From assembly GCA_900557555.1 (NCBI GenBank), contig USTH01000022.1, positions 1-23,508 on the forward strand: 23,508 nt of DNA. The letters are read 5' to 3'. Made by a program: the position numbers and the translations under genes. This document shows, piece after piece, positions 16,749-22,712 of this stretch. The notes under the pieces were generated by a model. It did not search any database. It was not told the DNA's origin and worked only from the letters and a program-made list of their open reading frames with translations. Each line of letters begins with the position of its first letter. The first letter of the stretch is position 1. Source of the stretch: an uncultured Prevotellaceae bacterium (GTDB taxonomy: Bacteria; Bacteroidota; Bacteroidia; Bacteroidales; Bacteroidaceae).

Positions 16749-16836
16749 GTTCTGCTAGTTAGTGGACCAATGTCCACTAGGCTAGCTGACAATAGTCCGC
16801 TAGGTTAGCTGACACTGTTCCGCTAGTTAGCAGAAT
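16749..16836. repeat. CTAG-rich tandem/inverted repeat array
   Basis: Five CTAG tetramers occur in about 75 bp (starting at 16755, 16777, 16782, 16800 and 16823). Units beginning tCCnCTAGG and ending TAGCTGACA repeat with a 23-bp period. The left part folds into a strong hairpin: AGTGGAC (16761-16767) pairs with GTCCACT (16772-16778) over a CAAT loop, extended through GCTAG/CTAGC to 16754-16786 with one bulged base. The outermost arms (16750-16764 and 16822-16835) are also partly complementary. Confidence 0.75.
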
Positions 16837-16907
16837 GAGATTTGTTGTGATCTTGGCATCTCAAGACCGTTCCTACGTATAGTAGTGTGCGTTTGTTTTC
16901 AAGCATA

Positions 16908-16981
16908 GTTTTTAGCTCAAAATAGCCCACTACTATTCTCTAAAAGAACAAGCAACATCTGCTCTCCTAAAAAATCAAAAT
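16908..16981 (+). repeat. Dispersed repeat, beta module (copy A)
   Basis: The 74 bases align with the reverse complement of 22706-22778 at 67 of 73 positions plus one single-base indel. The second half (16936-16980) also matches 17593-17637 at 40 of 45 positions. It lies upstream of the lamin-tail lipoprotein promoter, in the same orientation as copy B. Confidence 0.8.
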
Positions 16982-17050
16982 CCAATAAGTCCTAACGCAC
17001 GAATGGAGATAAAATGCATGAATATTAGTGTGTAATCAAAAACCTTTGAG

Positions 17051-17058
17051 TATATTTG
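17051..17058 (+). promoter_or_regulatory. -7 promoter element of the lamin-tail lipoprotein gene
   Basis: TATATTTG fits TAnnTTTG exactly and puts the transcription start about 24 nt before the ATG at 17089. The bases 20 nt upstream read GTG, so the -33 element is weak. Confidence 0.55.
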
Positions 17059-17088
17059 CATATAAATAACAAGCAAACAATTAATAAC

Positions 17089-17592
17089 ATGGCAAGATTT
17101 TGTAACATTATGGTGTTTGTGGTGACGGCTGTAGCGTGCCTCGTTTTAGGTAGTTGTCAACAGTGTGGCACTAAGGGTGGAGGCATTGTACTAAACGAGA
17201 TATGCGGTAAGGACAGCGACGGACTTGAATGGATAGAGATAGGCAATGCTTCAAACTACAGCATCAACCTAAAGGGATATAAATTGTGGAAGATGGACGT
17301 AGAGGGCATAGACAAGAAGATGTACACTTTTCCCGACACAATATTGCCACCTCGCGCCATTCTTACAGTCAATGCAGAGGAGTTGCGTGCTCGTATTCCT
17401 TACAAGAAAGCGGTTATCGTCGAGCTATATAATGCAGAGGGCGAGATTATTGACTCATTTGACAGCGTTGAGGAGCTTGACGCTGAGTCTCACCCTGTTG
17501 GCGGCAGTTATGCCCGCATTCCAGACCTTACAGGCGACTGGACAGTAACCGACCATGCCACATGGGAGAGCCTTAATCAGGAAGAAGATTAA
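17089..17592 (+). CDS. Lamin-tail-domain lipoprotein
   Basis: A 167-aa exported lipoprotein with a single LTD (lamin tail) domain. The N-terminus (MARFCNIM, then a hydrophobic core) ends in the lipobox LGSC, with Cys about residue 23, so Lgt and signal peptidase II should process it. The LTD follows: GGGIVLNEICGKDSDGLEWI, the strand with NLKGYKLWK, FPDTILPPRAILTV, VELYNAEGEIIDSFDS and a final WTVTDHATWESLN, the usual order of LTD strands. Bacterial LTD proteins are often surface-attached; the ligand is unknown. The frame reaches a TTG at 17056, but this is inside the promoter, so the ATG at 17089 is right. The gene is bracketed by same-orientation copies of the beta repeat. Confidence 0.85.
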   Translation: MARFCNIMVFVVTAVACLVLGSCQQCGTKGGGIVLNEICGKDSDGLEWIEIGNASNYSINLKGYKLWKMDVEGIDKKMYTFPDTILPPRAILTVNAEELRARIPYKKAVIVELYNAEGEIIDSFDSVEELDAESHPVGGSYARIPDLTGDWTVTDHATWESLNQEED

Positions 17593-17637
17593 TTCGCAAA
17601 AAGGACAAGCACCATCTGCTCTTCTAAAAAATCAAAA
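17593..17637 (+). repeat. Dispersed repeat, beta module (copy B, partial)
   Basis: Forty-five bases match 16936-16980 at 40 positions and start on the first base after the lipoprotein stop codon. Weaker similarity to copy A may continue to about 17660. Read on the minus strand it lies just beyond the DUF4294 gene and contains a small hairpin (GAGCA/TGCTT) followed by T residues. Confidence 0.7.
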
Positions 17638-17693
17638 AACAGTCAGTTTTAACGAGCTTTTTTGGGGGAAATCCAGTTTGTGTCAAGAGCCGT

Positions 17694-18317
17694 TTACAGC
17701 TGTCCGCTTTCAACCATGCGCACAATGCGTTCAATGTCGCGGTCATCGCCTTCGGGGTCGTAGTGCTTGCGCAGATTGTTGCCAAAGAGAGAACTCAGCA
17801 CGTTGTACATGTTGGCCTTGGCTGTTCCGACAAAGGCCTTGATCATCTCAAAACTTGTTTGACCACATTCACGGTCAATGAGTTTAACCAGCAGCCTGCC
17901 TTGGGTTTTGGATATTTTGCGTACCGTCGGTTCGTATTGCTTTCGTATGCCACGTTCCGCAGCTTTGATGTGCTGTTTCTTTTCTTTTTCGCTGTCAAGG
18001 GTCTGCAGGTAGTCGTGTGTCTCGATGAGAATGGTTCGCACCAGTTTGGCATAAGGAAACACGTAGCGCACGTCACGCACCAGCTTGTCGTATTTTGCGC
18101 GTTGGCGAGCGTTCCTGAATTGACGTGGCGGGAATTTGTAAAACTCATGAAGCGTAACGTTTGGAATGCTGTCACCCTTGTAAGCGGCGCGGTCAACCTT
18201 GACATACATTGCCACTTGCAGGGTATCTCCACCGTTGGCGGCCTGGGCAAATGCCTTTGACTGCCAACAGACTGCCAGACCTGTGGCAATAAGGGATATT
18301 GTAAGGATGTGCTTCAT
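17694..18317 (-). CDS. DUF4294 family secreted protein
   Basis: A 207-aa protein with a Sec signal peptide (MKHILTISLIATGLAVCW, predicted cut after SKAFA). The mature part begins with a DTLQVAMYVKVDRAAYKGDS stretch and continues with the conserved DUF4294 core: FPPRQFRNARQRAKYDKLVR, YVFPYAKLVR, KQYEPTVRKISKTQGRLLVK and LIDRECGQTSFEMIKAFVG. It is highly basic and mostly helical. The family is found in Bacteroidetes and has no known function to my knowledge. The gene is transcribed alone, divergently from the RNA methyltransferase gene and convergently with the lamin-tail gene. Confidence 0.87.
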   Translation of the reverse strand: MKHILTISLIATGLAVCWQSKAFAQAANGGDTLQVAMYVKVDRAAYKGDSIPNVTLHEFYKFPPRQFRNARQRAKYDKLVRDVRYVFPYAKLVRTILIETHDYLQTLDSEKEKKQHIKAAERGIRKQYEPTVRKISKTQGRLLVKLIDRECGQTSFEMIKAFVGTAKANMYNVLSSLFGNNLRKHYDPEGDDRDIERIVRMVESGQL

Positions 18318-18327
18318 AAGTATGATG

Positions 18328-18335
18328 CAAAAATA
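18328..18335 (-). promoter_or_regulatory. -7 promoter element of the DUF4294 gene
   Basis: TATTTTTG on the minus strand matches TAnnTTTG 10 nt before the ATG codon, implying a very short leader. No TTG is found at the -33 position. Confidence 0.45.
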
Positions 18336-18401
18336 GTGAATTATCGTATTTTATAGCGACAGTTTAAAACTCTTTTATATAATTTTGTCACAAAATAACG
18401 T

Positions 18402-18409
18402 TATCTTTG
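18402..18409 (+). promoter_or_regulatory. -7 promoter element of the RNA methyltransferase gene
   Basis: TATCTTTG on the + strand matches TAnnTTTG, 7 nt before the ATG at 18417. Transcription would begin at or within a few bases of the start codon, giving an almost leaderless message. No -33 TTG at the usual distance. Confidence 0.5.
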
Positions 18410-18416
18410 CATCGTT

Positions 18417-18950
18417 ATGCATAAGTTGACCGTACTTGAAATGAGTCGTCTGACGCCAGAAGAGTTTCGTCGGGCCGAAAAGACTCCGCTTGTTGTTGTG
18501 CTTGATAATGTTAGGAGCATGCACAACGTTGGGTCGGTGCTGCGCACGGCAGACGGGTTCAGAATTCAAGGTGTGTGCCTCTGTGGCATAACGGGTTGTC
18601 CGCCTCATCCTGACATCCACAAGACTGCCCTTGGTGCTGAAGACTCCGTGGAGTGGCGATATTACGCCTCAACCAAAGAGTGTATAGACGAATTGAAAGG
18701 ACAGGGCTTTGTGGTTGTTTCGGTAGAACAGGTAGAGGGCAGTGTCAACATGCTTGAATGGAACGAACATCGCCCCATAGCAGTTGTTCTTGGCAATGAA
18801 GTGAAAGGTGTGGCGCAGGACGTGGTAGACCATAGTGACTATTGTCTGGAAATCCCTCAATATGGCACCAAGCACTCGTTCAATGTGTCGTGTACTGCTG
18901 CCATGGTGATGTGGGAGTTCTTTAGAAACAGGCAAGAGGCAAAGTCATAA
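18417..18950 (+). CDS. SpoU/TrmH-family RNA 2'-O-methyltransferase
   Basis: A 177-aa SPOUT-class methyltransferase with the three SpoU motifs in order: motif 1 NVRSMHNVGSVLRTADGF (residues about 31-48), motif 2 PIAVVLGNEVKGV (about 120-132) and motif 3 CLEIPQYGTKHSFNVSCTAA (about 143-162). These build the trefoil-knot SAM site. Length and domain content fit a stand-alone catalytic domain without the N-terminal L30-like substrate domain of RlmB. The target nucleotide (tRNA or rRNA) is not evident. An alternative ATG at codon 9 exists, but MHKLTVLEMSRLTPEEF is a common opening in Bacteroidetes homologues as I recall them. Confidence 0.92.
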   Translation: MHKLTVLEMSRLTPEEFRRAEKTPLVVVLDNVRSMHNVGSVLRTADGFRIQGVCLCGITGCPPHPDIHKTALGAEDSVEWRYYASTKECIDELKGQGFVVVSVEQVEGSVNMLEWNEHRPIAVVLGNEVKGVAQDVVDHSDYCLEIPQYGTKHSFNVSCTAAMVMWEFFRNRQEAKS

Positions 18951-18951
18951 C

Positions 18952-18984
18952 AAGATGTTATTTACGACTTAATGACCGATTTGG
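18952..18984 (-). repeat. Dispersed repeat, alpha module (copy D), overlapping a gene end
   Basis: Read against 22828-22860, 29 of 32 aligned bases are identical with one extra base. It starts 2 nt after the methyltransferase stop codon and covers the last codons and stop (SVIKS-stop) of the membrane 4Fe-4S gene. An imperfect hairpin (18942-18951 with 18957-18970) spans the junction between the two convergent genes. Confidence 0.65.
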
Positions 18985-19555
18985 CTTTAAGTCTGCATAT
19001 TTGTTGGGTCATGTTGCCCATCGGGCAGAACACACACCATGTGCGAGGCCGGTAGATTGCGGTCAACACAATTCCAACGATAAGTGAAGTCAGCATTATG
19101 CCGTACAGTCCGAAAGCAAATTGCGCCTGCCAAGGTTCTATGGCTGTGTGGTAAGCCCAATGCCAAGGAACATTGAAAGTCCACAGCAAGTGTACGGTCT
19201 GTTGCAGCGAATCCAGTCCTTGGGAAACCTGCACGGTAAGCCAAATCATCTGCACAAAGAAAAACATGAAGAAGATGAGAAATCCGTTGCGAAACCACTT
19301 GGACGATAACCATCTCGGTGCTACTTTCTTGCGTGACCACCCGAAACTATTCCCCATGAGCATAAACAGCTGGCCGCGGCCGCAATATTTGTTGCAATAG
19401 CCTTTACCACCACCAAAGGTAGCCATAAGTAATGGAATCGCAAAGCAAATGACACCCAGCCATGCAAAAACTATGTTGAAAAAGCCTAATGTGAAGTATG
19501 TCGCCGAGATCATCCACATGTAGTCGTTCCATCTTTTAGGTTTGTTTTTTGCCAT
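18962..19555 (-). CDS. Membrane-bound 4Fe-4S protein (NapH/YccM-like, Fer4_5)
   Basis: A 197-aa polytopic membrane protein with cysteine motifs for iron-sulfur binding: GYCNKYCGRG (Cys54, Cys58) in an N-terminal loop and WCVFCPMGNMTQQIC (Cys174, Cys177, Cys187) near the C-terminus. About four hydrophobic segments lie before, between and after them (around 20-45, 90-110, 135-160). This is the layout of the NapH/NosR/YccM group, which passes electrons between quinols and soluble Fe-S partners. It starts 11 nt after the ferredoxin stop, so the two probably act together. The last residues are encoded inside a dispersed repeat. The exact redox partner is unknown. Confidence 0.85.
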   Translation of the reverse strand: MAKNKPKRWNDYMWMISATYFTLGFFNIVFAWLGVICFAIPLLMATFGGGKGYCNKYCGRGQLFMLMGNSFGWSRKKVAPRWLSSKWFRNGFLIFFMFFFVQMIWLTVQVSQGLDSLQQTVHLLWTFNVPWHWAYHTAIEPWQAQFAFGLYGIMLTSLIVGIVLTAIYRPRTWCVFCPMGNMTQQICRLKAKSVIKS

Positions 19556-19566
19556 ATCCGTTTTTT

Positions 19567-19758
19567 CTATCTCAACACTTTGTGCATTACCCCTGCAGGG
19601 CAGTTTTTCTCACAAATGCCGCAACCTATGCACAGATTCTCGTCAACAGTTGCATAGCAGCCGCGGTAGATGCTGATGGCGTCGCGCGGACAGGTCTTTA
19701 CGCATACACCACAAGCCACACAGCGGTCTCGTTCGTTTTCGGCCTTATACTTCGCCAT
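19567..19758 (-). CDS. 2[4Fe-4S] ferredoxin
   Basis: A 63-aa protein almost wholly made of two ferredoxin repeats: CVACGVCVKTCPRDAI (first cluster, C-x2-C-x2-C-x3-CP) and CIGCGICEKNCPAGVM (second cluster, same spacing). It should be a soluble low-potential electron carrier. The ATG overlaps the 3' end of the upstream C_GCAxxG_C_C gene by 14 bp, and the membrane 4Fe-4S gene begins 11 nt after its stop. The arrangement implies coordinated translation of all three proteins. Confidence 0.93.
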   Translation of the reverse strand: MAKYKAENERDRCVACGVCVKTCPRDAISIYRGCYATVDENLCIGCGICEKNCPAGVMHKVLR

Positions 19759-20161
19759 CTTTGTTCCTTGTCAGGTCGTCCAACAAATCCTCAAGAAATT
19801 CTGACGCATCGGCAACGCACAGCGGACATTCGCGAAGCGCACCCTGTTCGGTGCCGTTGCCTTTGAGCAATCTGCACAGTGTGGCACCGTTTCGTTGCTG
19901 GAAGCGTTCCATAATGCTACGCATGCCACGCATCGACTTGGCCTTGTCTTTGGTTGCAAGACCCAACACTATGCCTGCGCCAACCAAAGCTCCGCAGGTT
20001 CCCTCCATGTTGCCCATGCCAACGGCGAAACTATTACCCAGATTTCTTGCTTCGTCTTCAGATATTCCTGCATAGTCACAATATGTACACATTACAGATT
20101 GCGCACAATTATAAGTCCCGCTGCGCTTCTTTTCGGCAGCTTGTTCCTTCCTGCTTTCCAT
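19745..20161 (-). CDS. C_GCAxxG_C_C family redox protein
   Basis: A 138-aa protein with the cysteine pattern of the C_GCAxxG_C_C family, often annotated as a redox-active protein. Cys19 (YNCAQSV), Cys25, Cys28, the central GMGNMEGTCGALVGA block with Cys56, then Cys96 and the closing pair CPLCV (Cys112, Cys115) are all present. The family is usually found next to ferredoxins or Fe-S proteins, as here. No biochemical function is established that I know of. There is no signal peptide, so it should be cytoplasmic. It heads the three-gene redox operon. Confidence 0.9.
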   Translation of the reverse strand: MESRKEQAAEKKRSGTYNCAQSVMCTYCDYAGISEDEARNLGNSFAVGMGNMEGTCGALVGAGIVLGLATKDKAKSMRGMRSIMERFQQRNGATLCRLLKGNGTEQGALRECPLCVADASEFLEDLLDDLTRNKDGEV

Positions 20162-20178
20162 AAATGCCGTGTTTTGTG

Positions 20179-20186
20179 CGAAGATA
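20179..20186 (-). promoter_or_regulatory. Near-consensus -7 element of the redox operon
   Basis: TATCTTCG on the minus strand differs from TAnnTTTG at one base and lies 17 nt before the ATG of the C_GCAxxG_C_C gene. No -33 element was found. It is the best match in a gap that also contains the terminator of the upstream gene. Confidence 0.3.
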
Positions 20187-20220
20187 TAAAAATTATGTCG
20201 TCTGGCCTTGCGGAAACCAG

Positions 20221-20240
20221 AAAAACAGACCTTGGTCTGG
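20221..20240 (-). terminator. Rho-independent terminator of the SGNH hydrolase gene
   Basis: On the minus strand CAGAC (20235-20239) pairs with GTCTG (20226-20230) around a CAAG loop and is followed by five T residues. It lies 16 nt past the hydrolase stop codon and separates this unit from the redox operon. Confidence 0.65.
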
Positions 20241-20255
20241 CAATTTGCGGAGAAG

Positions 20256-21542
20256 TCAGTCGTCGGTTAACTCAACGCAGTCTTTTATGGCCTGCCGGTA
20301 CAGCGCTTTAGCGCCGGCGGCAGTAGGGTGAACACGCGTGTGGCGGTTGTCGTCAGTACCCTCCAGCATGTGTTCGTCAGTGCCTTCGCCATGCCAGTAG
20401 CCCGTAGTGTCGTTGGCACCCACGGCAGCGGCAAAGTCAATGTATCGGCATCCGCTTTCCTTTACCCATTTGTTTTTTGCCCCGTGGTATCTGAATGCGC
20501 CTGCGGGAGTGTTTGTTGACAAGTTCCCTCCGATTACAGTCGGTATTGTGGTTAACACGGGTGTTATGCCATGCTGGCGGCACAATGCGAGAAATCTTTC
20601 AGTCGCATTGAGCCATGAGGGATTGGGCGTGGTGCTGTATTTTGAGGTGCTGTTGTCTTTGTCGTTCATGCCCAGGCACCATACGGCCATTTCGGGTTTT
20701 GCCACTTGCAACAGATTTTCGAAATCCTCTATTATGGCTTTTGATTTAGCTCCGGAAAAGGCGTTAAACAGGATGAGGTTCTGTTTGTCTTGCGGCAGCC
20801 AGTAGGTCCATCTCGCAGGGTTGTCCAACGCAAAATATGAGTCGCCAAACATCCATATTCTTGAGCTGAGACACGCTCCTCCCCAAACCAGTGAGCAGTC
20901 TTTCAGTGTGCCGCCTTTTACACCGGCATAGATGCCTCTTGTTGTGGCATTGTCGCCAATCCACGGTATTGATTTTGTGATGCTGTCTGTATCTGTAATG
21001 ATTGTCAGATTCGCCCTTGACCCCGAGAGATTTTTCTCTATTATAACACGCACCTTGCCTACGAGTTTGCTGCTGTGTGGAAACTTTGATGTGTTGTCCT
21101 TGTCAGTATATGTGTGGGTCTCTATAGAGTCGGAGGTCAGCACGCACCACGAACTTAGGTAGTCCTTGTAGCCGTGTCCGGTGGTAATGGCAAGTCTGGC
21201 ATCGGCCTTGTCTATAGTAAATTGCAGTTCCATGCGTTTGTTTGACTTTACGCTGTTTTTGGGAAGAAACAGCCACTCCCCGTCAGTCAGCAGCTCTTTT
21301 TCGGCACGAAATACGGGTGTTGCATTATGGCCATGGGCGATGTAATTGTAAATGGCCACGGCATCTGCGGCATTTGTTTCTCCATCGTTGTTAATGTCGC
21401 AGTCTTTCCCAGAGATGACGAGGTTGTAGAAACTCGCCACGTCTGCAGAGTTCACCACCCTGTCTTTGTTTACGTCAAAGACATTGTCTGTCAAGGAGCA
21501 TATGTAAAGTGCTGACAATGGCAACAGTAGTAATGGTTTCAT
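20256..21542 (-). CDS. Secreted SGNH hydrolase with N-terminal dockerin repeats
   Basis: A 428-aa exported esterase-like protein. Residues 1-18 are a short hydrophobic signal. Two type I dockerin calcium loops follow: D23-x-N-x-D27 to D34, and D49-x-N-x-D53 to D60, 26 residues apart, each continuing into a helix (ADVASFYNLV, ADAVAIYNYI). Residues about 76-225 form a beta-rich region. The SGNH fold begins at WMFGDSYFA (Ser235 as nucleophile), then CLGMNDKD (Asn293) and RVHPTAAGA (His405). The Asp normally three residues before the His is Thr402. Substrates of this class are often acetyl or feruloyl groups on polysaccharides, which is inference here. The ATG overlaps the stop of the upstream zinc-ribbon gene (ATGA), indicating coupled translation. 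Confidence 0.87.
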   Translation of the reverse strand: MKPLLLLPLSALYICSLTDNVFDVNKDRVVNSADVASFYNLVISGKDCDINNDGETNAADAVAIYNYIAHGHNATPVFRAEKELLTDGEWLFLPKNSVKSNKRMELQFTIDKADARLAITTGHGYKDYLSSWCVLTSDSIETHTYTDKDNTSKFPHSSKLVGKVRVIIEKNLSGSRANLTIITDTDSITKSIPWIGDNATTRGIYAGVKGGTLKDCSLVWGGACLSSRIWMFGDSYFALDNPARWTYWLPQDKQNLILFNAFSGAKSKAIIEDFENLLQVAKPEMAVWCLGMNDKDNSTSKYSTTPNPSWLNATERFLALCRQHGITPVLTTIPTVIGGNLSTNTPAGAFRYHGAKNKWVKESGCRYIDFAAAVGANDTTGYWHGEGTDEHMLEGTDDNRHTRVHPTAAGAKALYRQAIKDCVELTDD

Positions 21543-22150
21543 TTTGTGGCTCTTTCTGTGGTTAGTCTTTTCTTGAGAACAACAATTTCTGCATCGGAGC
21601 CGCCGTTGCCGTATTCGCTTACAAGAATGAAGTTGTCACAACATGCTATGCCGTAGTATCGTCCGTCATTTTTCGGAACCTGTGTGCCCCAATATGTGGC
21701 GTTGTCATCCAATAGTTTTGTTGTGTTGCCGTTGATGGTGTAGGGCAAATTAATGTGTGAACCTTGGAGCACGAAGAGGTTGTCAACCTGCAGTCCCTCA
21801 ATGGCCAGTGCATTCACTTCTTTGATGAACGTTTTTTTCAAGGGGTGGTCAGCATGTGGCATTGTGTCGGCAGGCTGGTTCCAGCGCTTCAGAGAGGGAT
21901 AGTATTTCAAGAGGGTTTCTTTATATTCTTCACGGGTGAGTTTTTGGCCAGTGTGCTTGTTATATTCAGCCACAAACATAGAGCAGTATTCGGCCATCTG
22001 CTCCATGGTGAAATCACTGGTAAATCTTCCTTCTTTGTAGCAATAGATGCAGTACTCGTGGTTCTTGCTTCCATCGGCGTTTGTTCCGTAGACATCGTCT
22101 GTTAATGGCATTCCGCAACTCTGGCAGAATATTGTATCCTTTTCGCTCAT
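21539..22150 (-). CDS. Zinc-ribbon protein with unknown C-terminal domain
   Basis: A 203-aa protein. The first 45 residues are a putative zinc-ribbon domain of the type with C9-x2-C12 and C34-x2-C37 and the surrounding CQSCGMPLTDD, GTNADGSKNHEYCIYCY pattern. A helical stretch follows (residues about 47-75, EQMAEYCSMFVAEYNKHTG). The C-terminal 100 residues (INLPYTINGNTTKLLDDNAT, YYGIACCDNFILVSEYGNGG) look like a separate mixed domain that I do not recognise. There is no signal peptide. It is the first gene of a two-gene unit with the SGNH hydrolase, overlapping it by 4 bp. A regulatory or stress-sensing role is only a guess. Confidence 0.82.
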   Translation of the reverse strand: MSEKDTIFCQSCGMPLTDDVYGTNADGSKNHEYCIYCYKEGRFTSDFTMEQMAEYCSMFVAEYNKHTGQKLTREEYKETLLKYYPSLKRWNQPADTMPHADHPLKKTFIKEVNALAIEGLQVDNLFVLQGSHINLPYTINGNTTKLLDDNATYWGTQVPKNDGRYYGIACCDNFILVSEYGNGGSDAEIVVLKKRLTTERATK

Positions 22151-22206
22151 GGTTTCCTCTTGTTTGGTGATACAGTTTTTAATTTAATAATGTCACTTTT
22201 CTTGTG

Positions 22207-22214
22207 CAAAGTTA
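22207..22214 (-). promoter_or_regulatory. -7 promoter element of the zinc-ribbon/SGNH operon
   Basis: TAACTTTG on the minus strand fits TAnnTTTG and would give a leader of about 50 nt. The nearest TTG upstream is 23 nt away, slightly more than the usual 19-21, and lies within the palindrome at 22224-22240. Confidence 0.5.
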
Positions 22215-22223
22215 ATGTAAATT

Positions 22224-22240
22224 TTGTCAATATTAGACAA
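22224..22240. promoter_or_regulatory. Operator-like palindrome
   Basis: TTGTC-7nt-GACAA is a perfect inverted repeat with 5-bp arms. It covers the expected -33 region of the zinc-ribbon gene promoter, where a repressor would act. No regulator is identified. Confidence 0.3.
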
Positions 22241-22307
22241 TTTGACATTGAAAGTTTGATAACATTGCGAAAAACAGGGTTATTAATTCTGTTTTATAGA
22301 AAACACC

Positions 22308-22315
22308 TAACTTTG
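22308..22315 (+). promoter_or_regulatory. -7 element facing the ATPase relic
   Basis: TAACTTTG on the + strand matches TAnnTTTG and lies about 60 nt before the first recognisable codons of the ATPase pseudogene. No good -33 TTG. It is probably a leftover promoter of the once intact gene. Confidence 0.4.
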
Positions 22316-22377
22316 TAAATCAAACTTAATAATACTGCACAATTCTTATTAAATACATTTTATCTGAGTGTCAGTAA

Positions 22378-22712
22378 ATTAGTAAAGATGTCATCAAACA
22401 GTGCTTGATTAGTAAACAACGCGAGGTGGATGAAGCGGTGATTGTAAGCCGTCCCTTAGAATTCGAAGAGAACGGCAACTATGTGATTGTTGGCTGATAC
22501 TGCCCATGGAGAACGAGGTGGGTAAGTTGACAGAAAAAGAGACGCAGAAGAAGTACTACTTTATCGACAATGGGTTGTTGAACTTGTTCCTGATGAACTC
22601 AGAAACATCTCTGCTGGAAAATATGGTAGCGGTGGAACTGTGCAGGCGCTTTGGTAAGGAGAATGTGTTTTTCCTGAATGCGGAGAAGGAGATAGACTTC
22701 ATTGTATTTTGA
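22378..22712 (+). pseudogene. Relic of an AAA ATPase with DUF4143 domain
   Basis: Two pieces of one gene family remain in different frames. The first (22378-22494, then a stop at 22495) reads ISKQREVDEAVIVSRPLEFE and on to ENGNYVIVG, the approach to the P-loop of these ATPases. The second (from 22491 in another frame) reads WLILPMENEVGKLTEKETQK, then KYYFIDNGLLNLFL, SLLENMVAVELCRRFG and EKEIDFIV, the DUF4143 region. The Walker A and B motifs and the rest of the ATPase core (about 200 residues) are missing, so an internal deletion joined the parts, with overlap at GTTGGCTG. The C-terminal part is also absent: the frame stops at 22712, inside the edge of the beta repeat. Not functional. An ATG at 22506 opens a 68-codon frame in the remnant, but it should not be taken as a gene. 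Confidence 0.8.

Larger units (their letters stand above)
16646..17088. other. 443-bp intergenic region rich in repeats
   Basis: There is no coding frame of note. From left to right it holds an AT-rich stretch with no clear terminator, the CTAG-rich hairpin array (16749-16836), about 70 bp of unassigned sequence, a beta-module dispersed repeat (16908-16981), and the promoter of the lamin-tail lipoprotein gene (17051-17058). Confidence 0.7.
22151..22377. other. Intergenic region with divergent promoters
   Basis: This AT-rich stretch has no coding frame. It contains a minus-strand -7 element for the zinc-ribbon gene, an operator-like palindrome just upstream of it, and a + strand -7 element (22308-22315) pointing at the ATPase relic. 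Confidence 0.6.

Noticed and set aside
16749..16836. CRISPR array
   Set aside because: Units are only 23 bp with no separate spacers, the inverted repeats are nested, and no cas genes are present.
16706..16980. Complete insertion sequence between the thioesterase and lipoprotein genes
   Set aside because: No transposase frame, terminal inverted repeats or target duplication could be found; only short repeats are present.
22506..22712. 68-codon DUF4143-like open frame as a stand-alone gene
   Set aside because: It is an internal fragment of a larger ATPase family, lacking both the ATPase core and the C-terminus; treated as part of the pseudogene.
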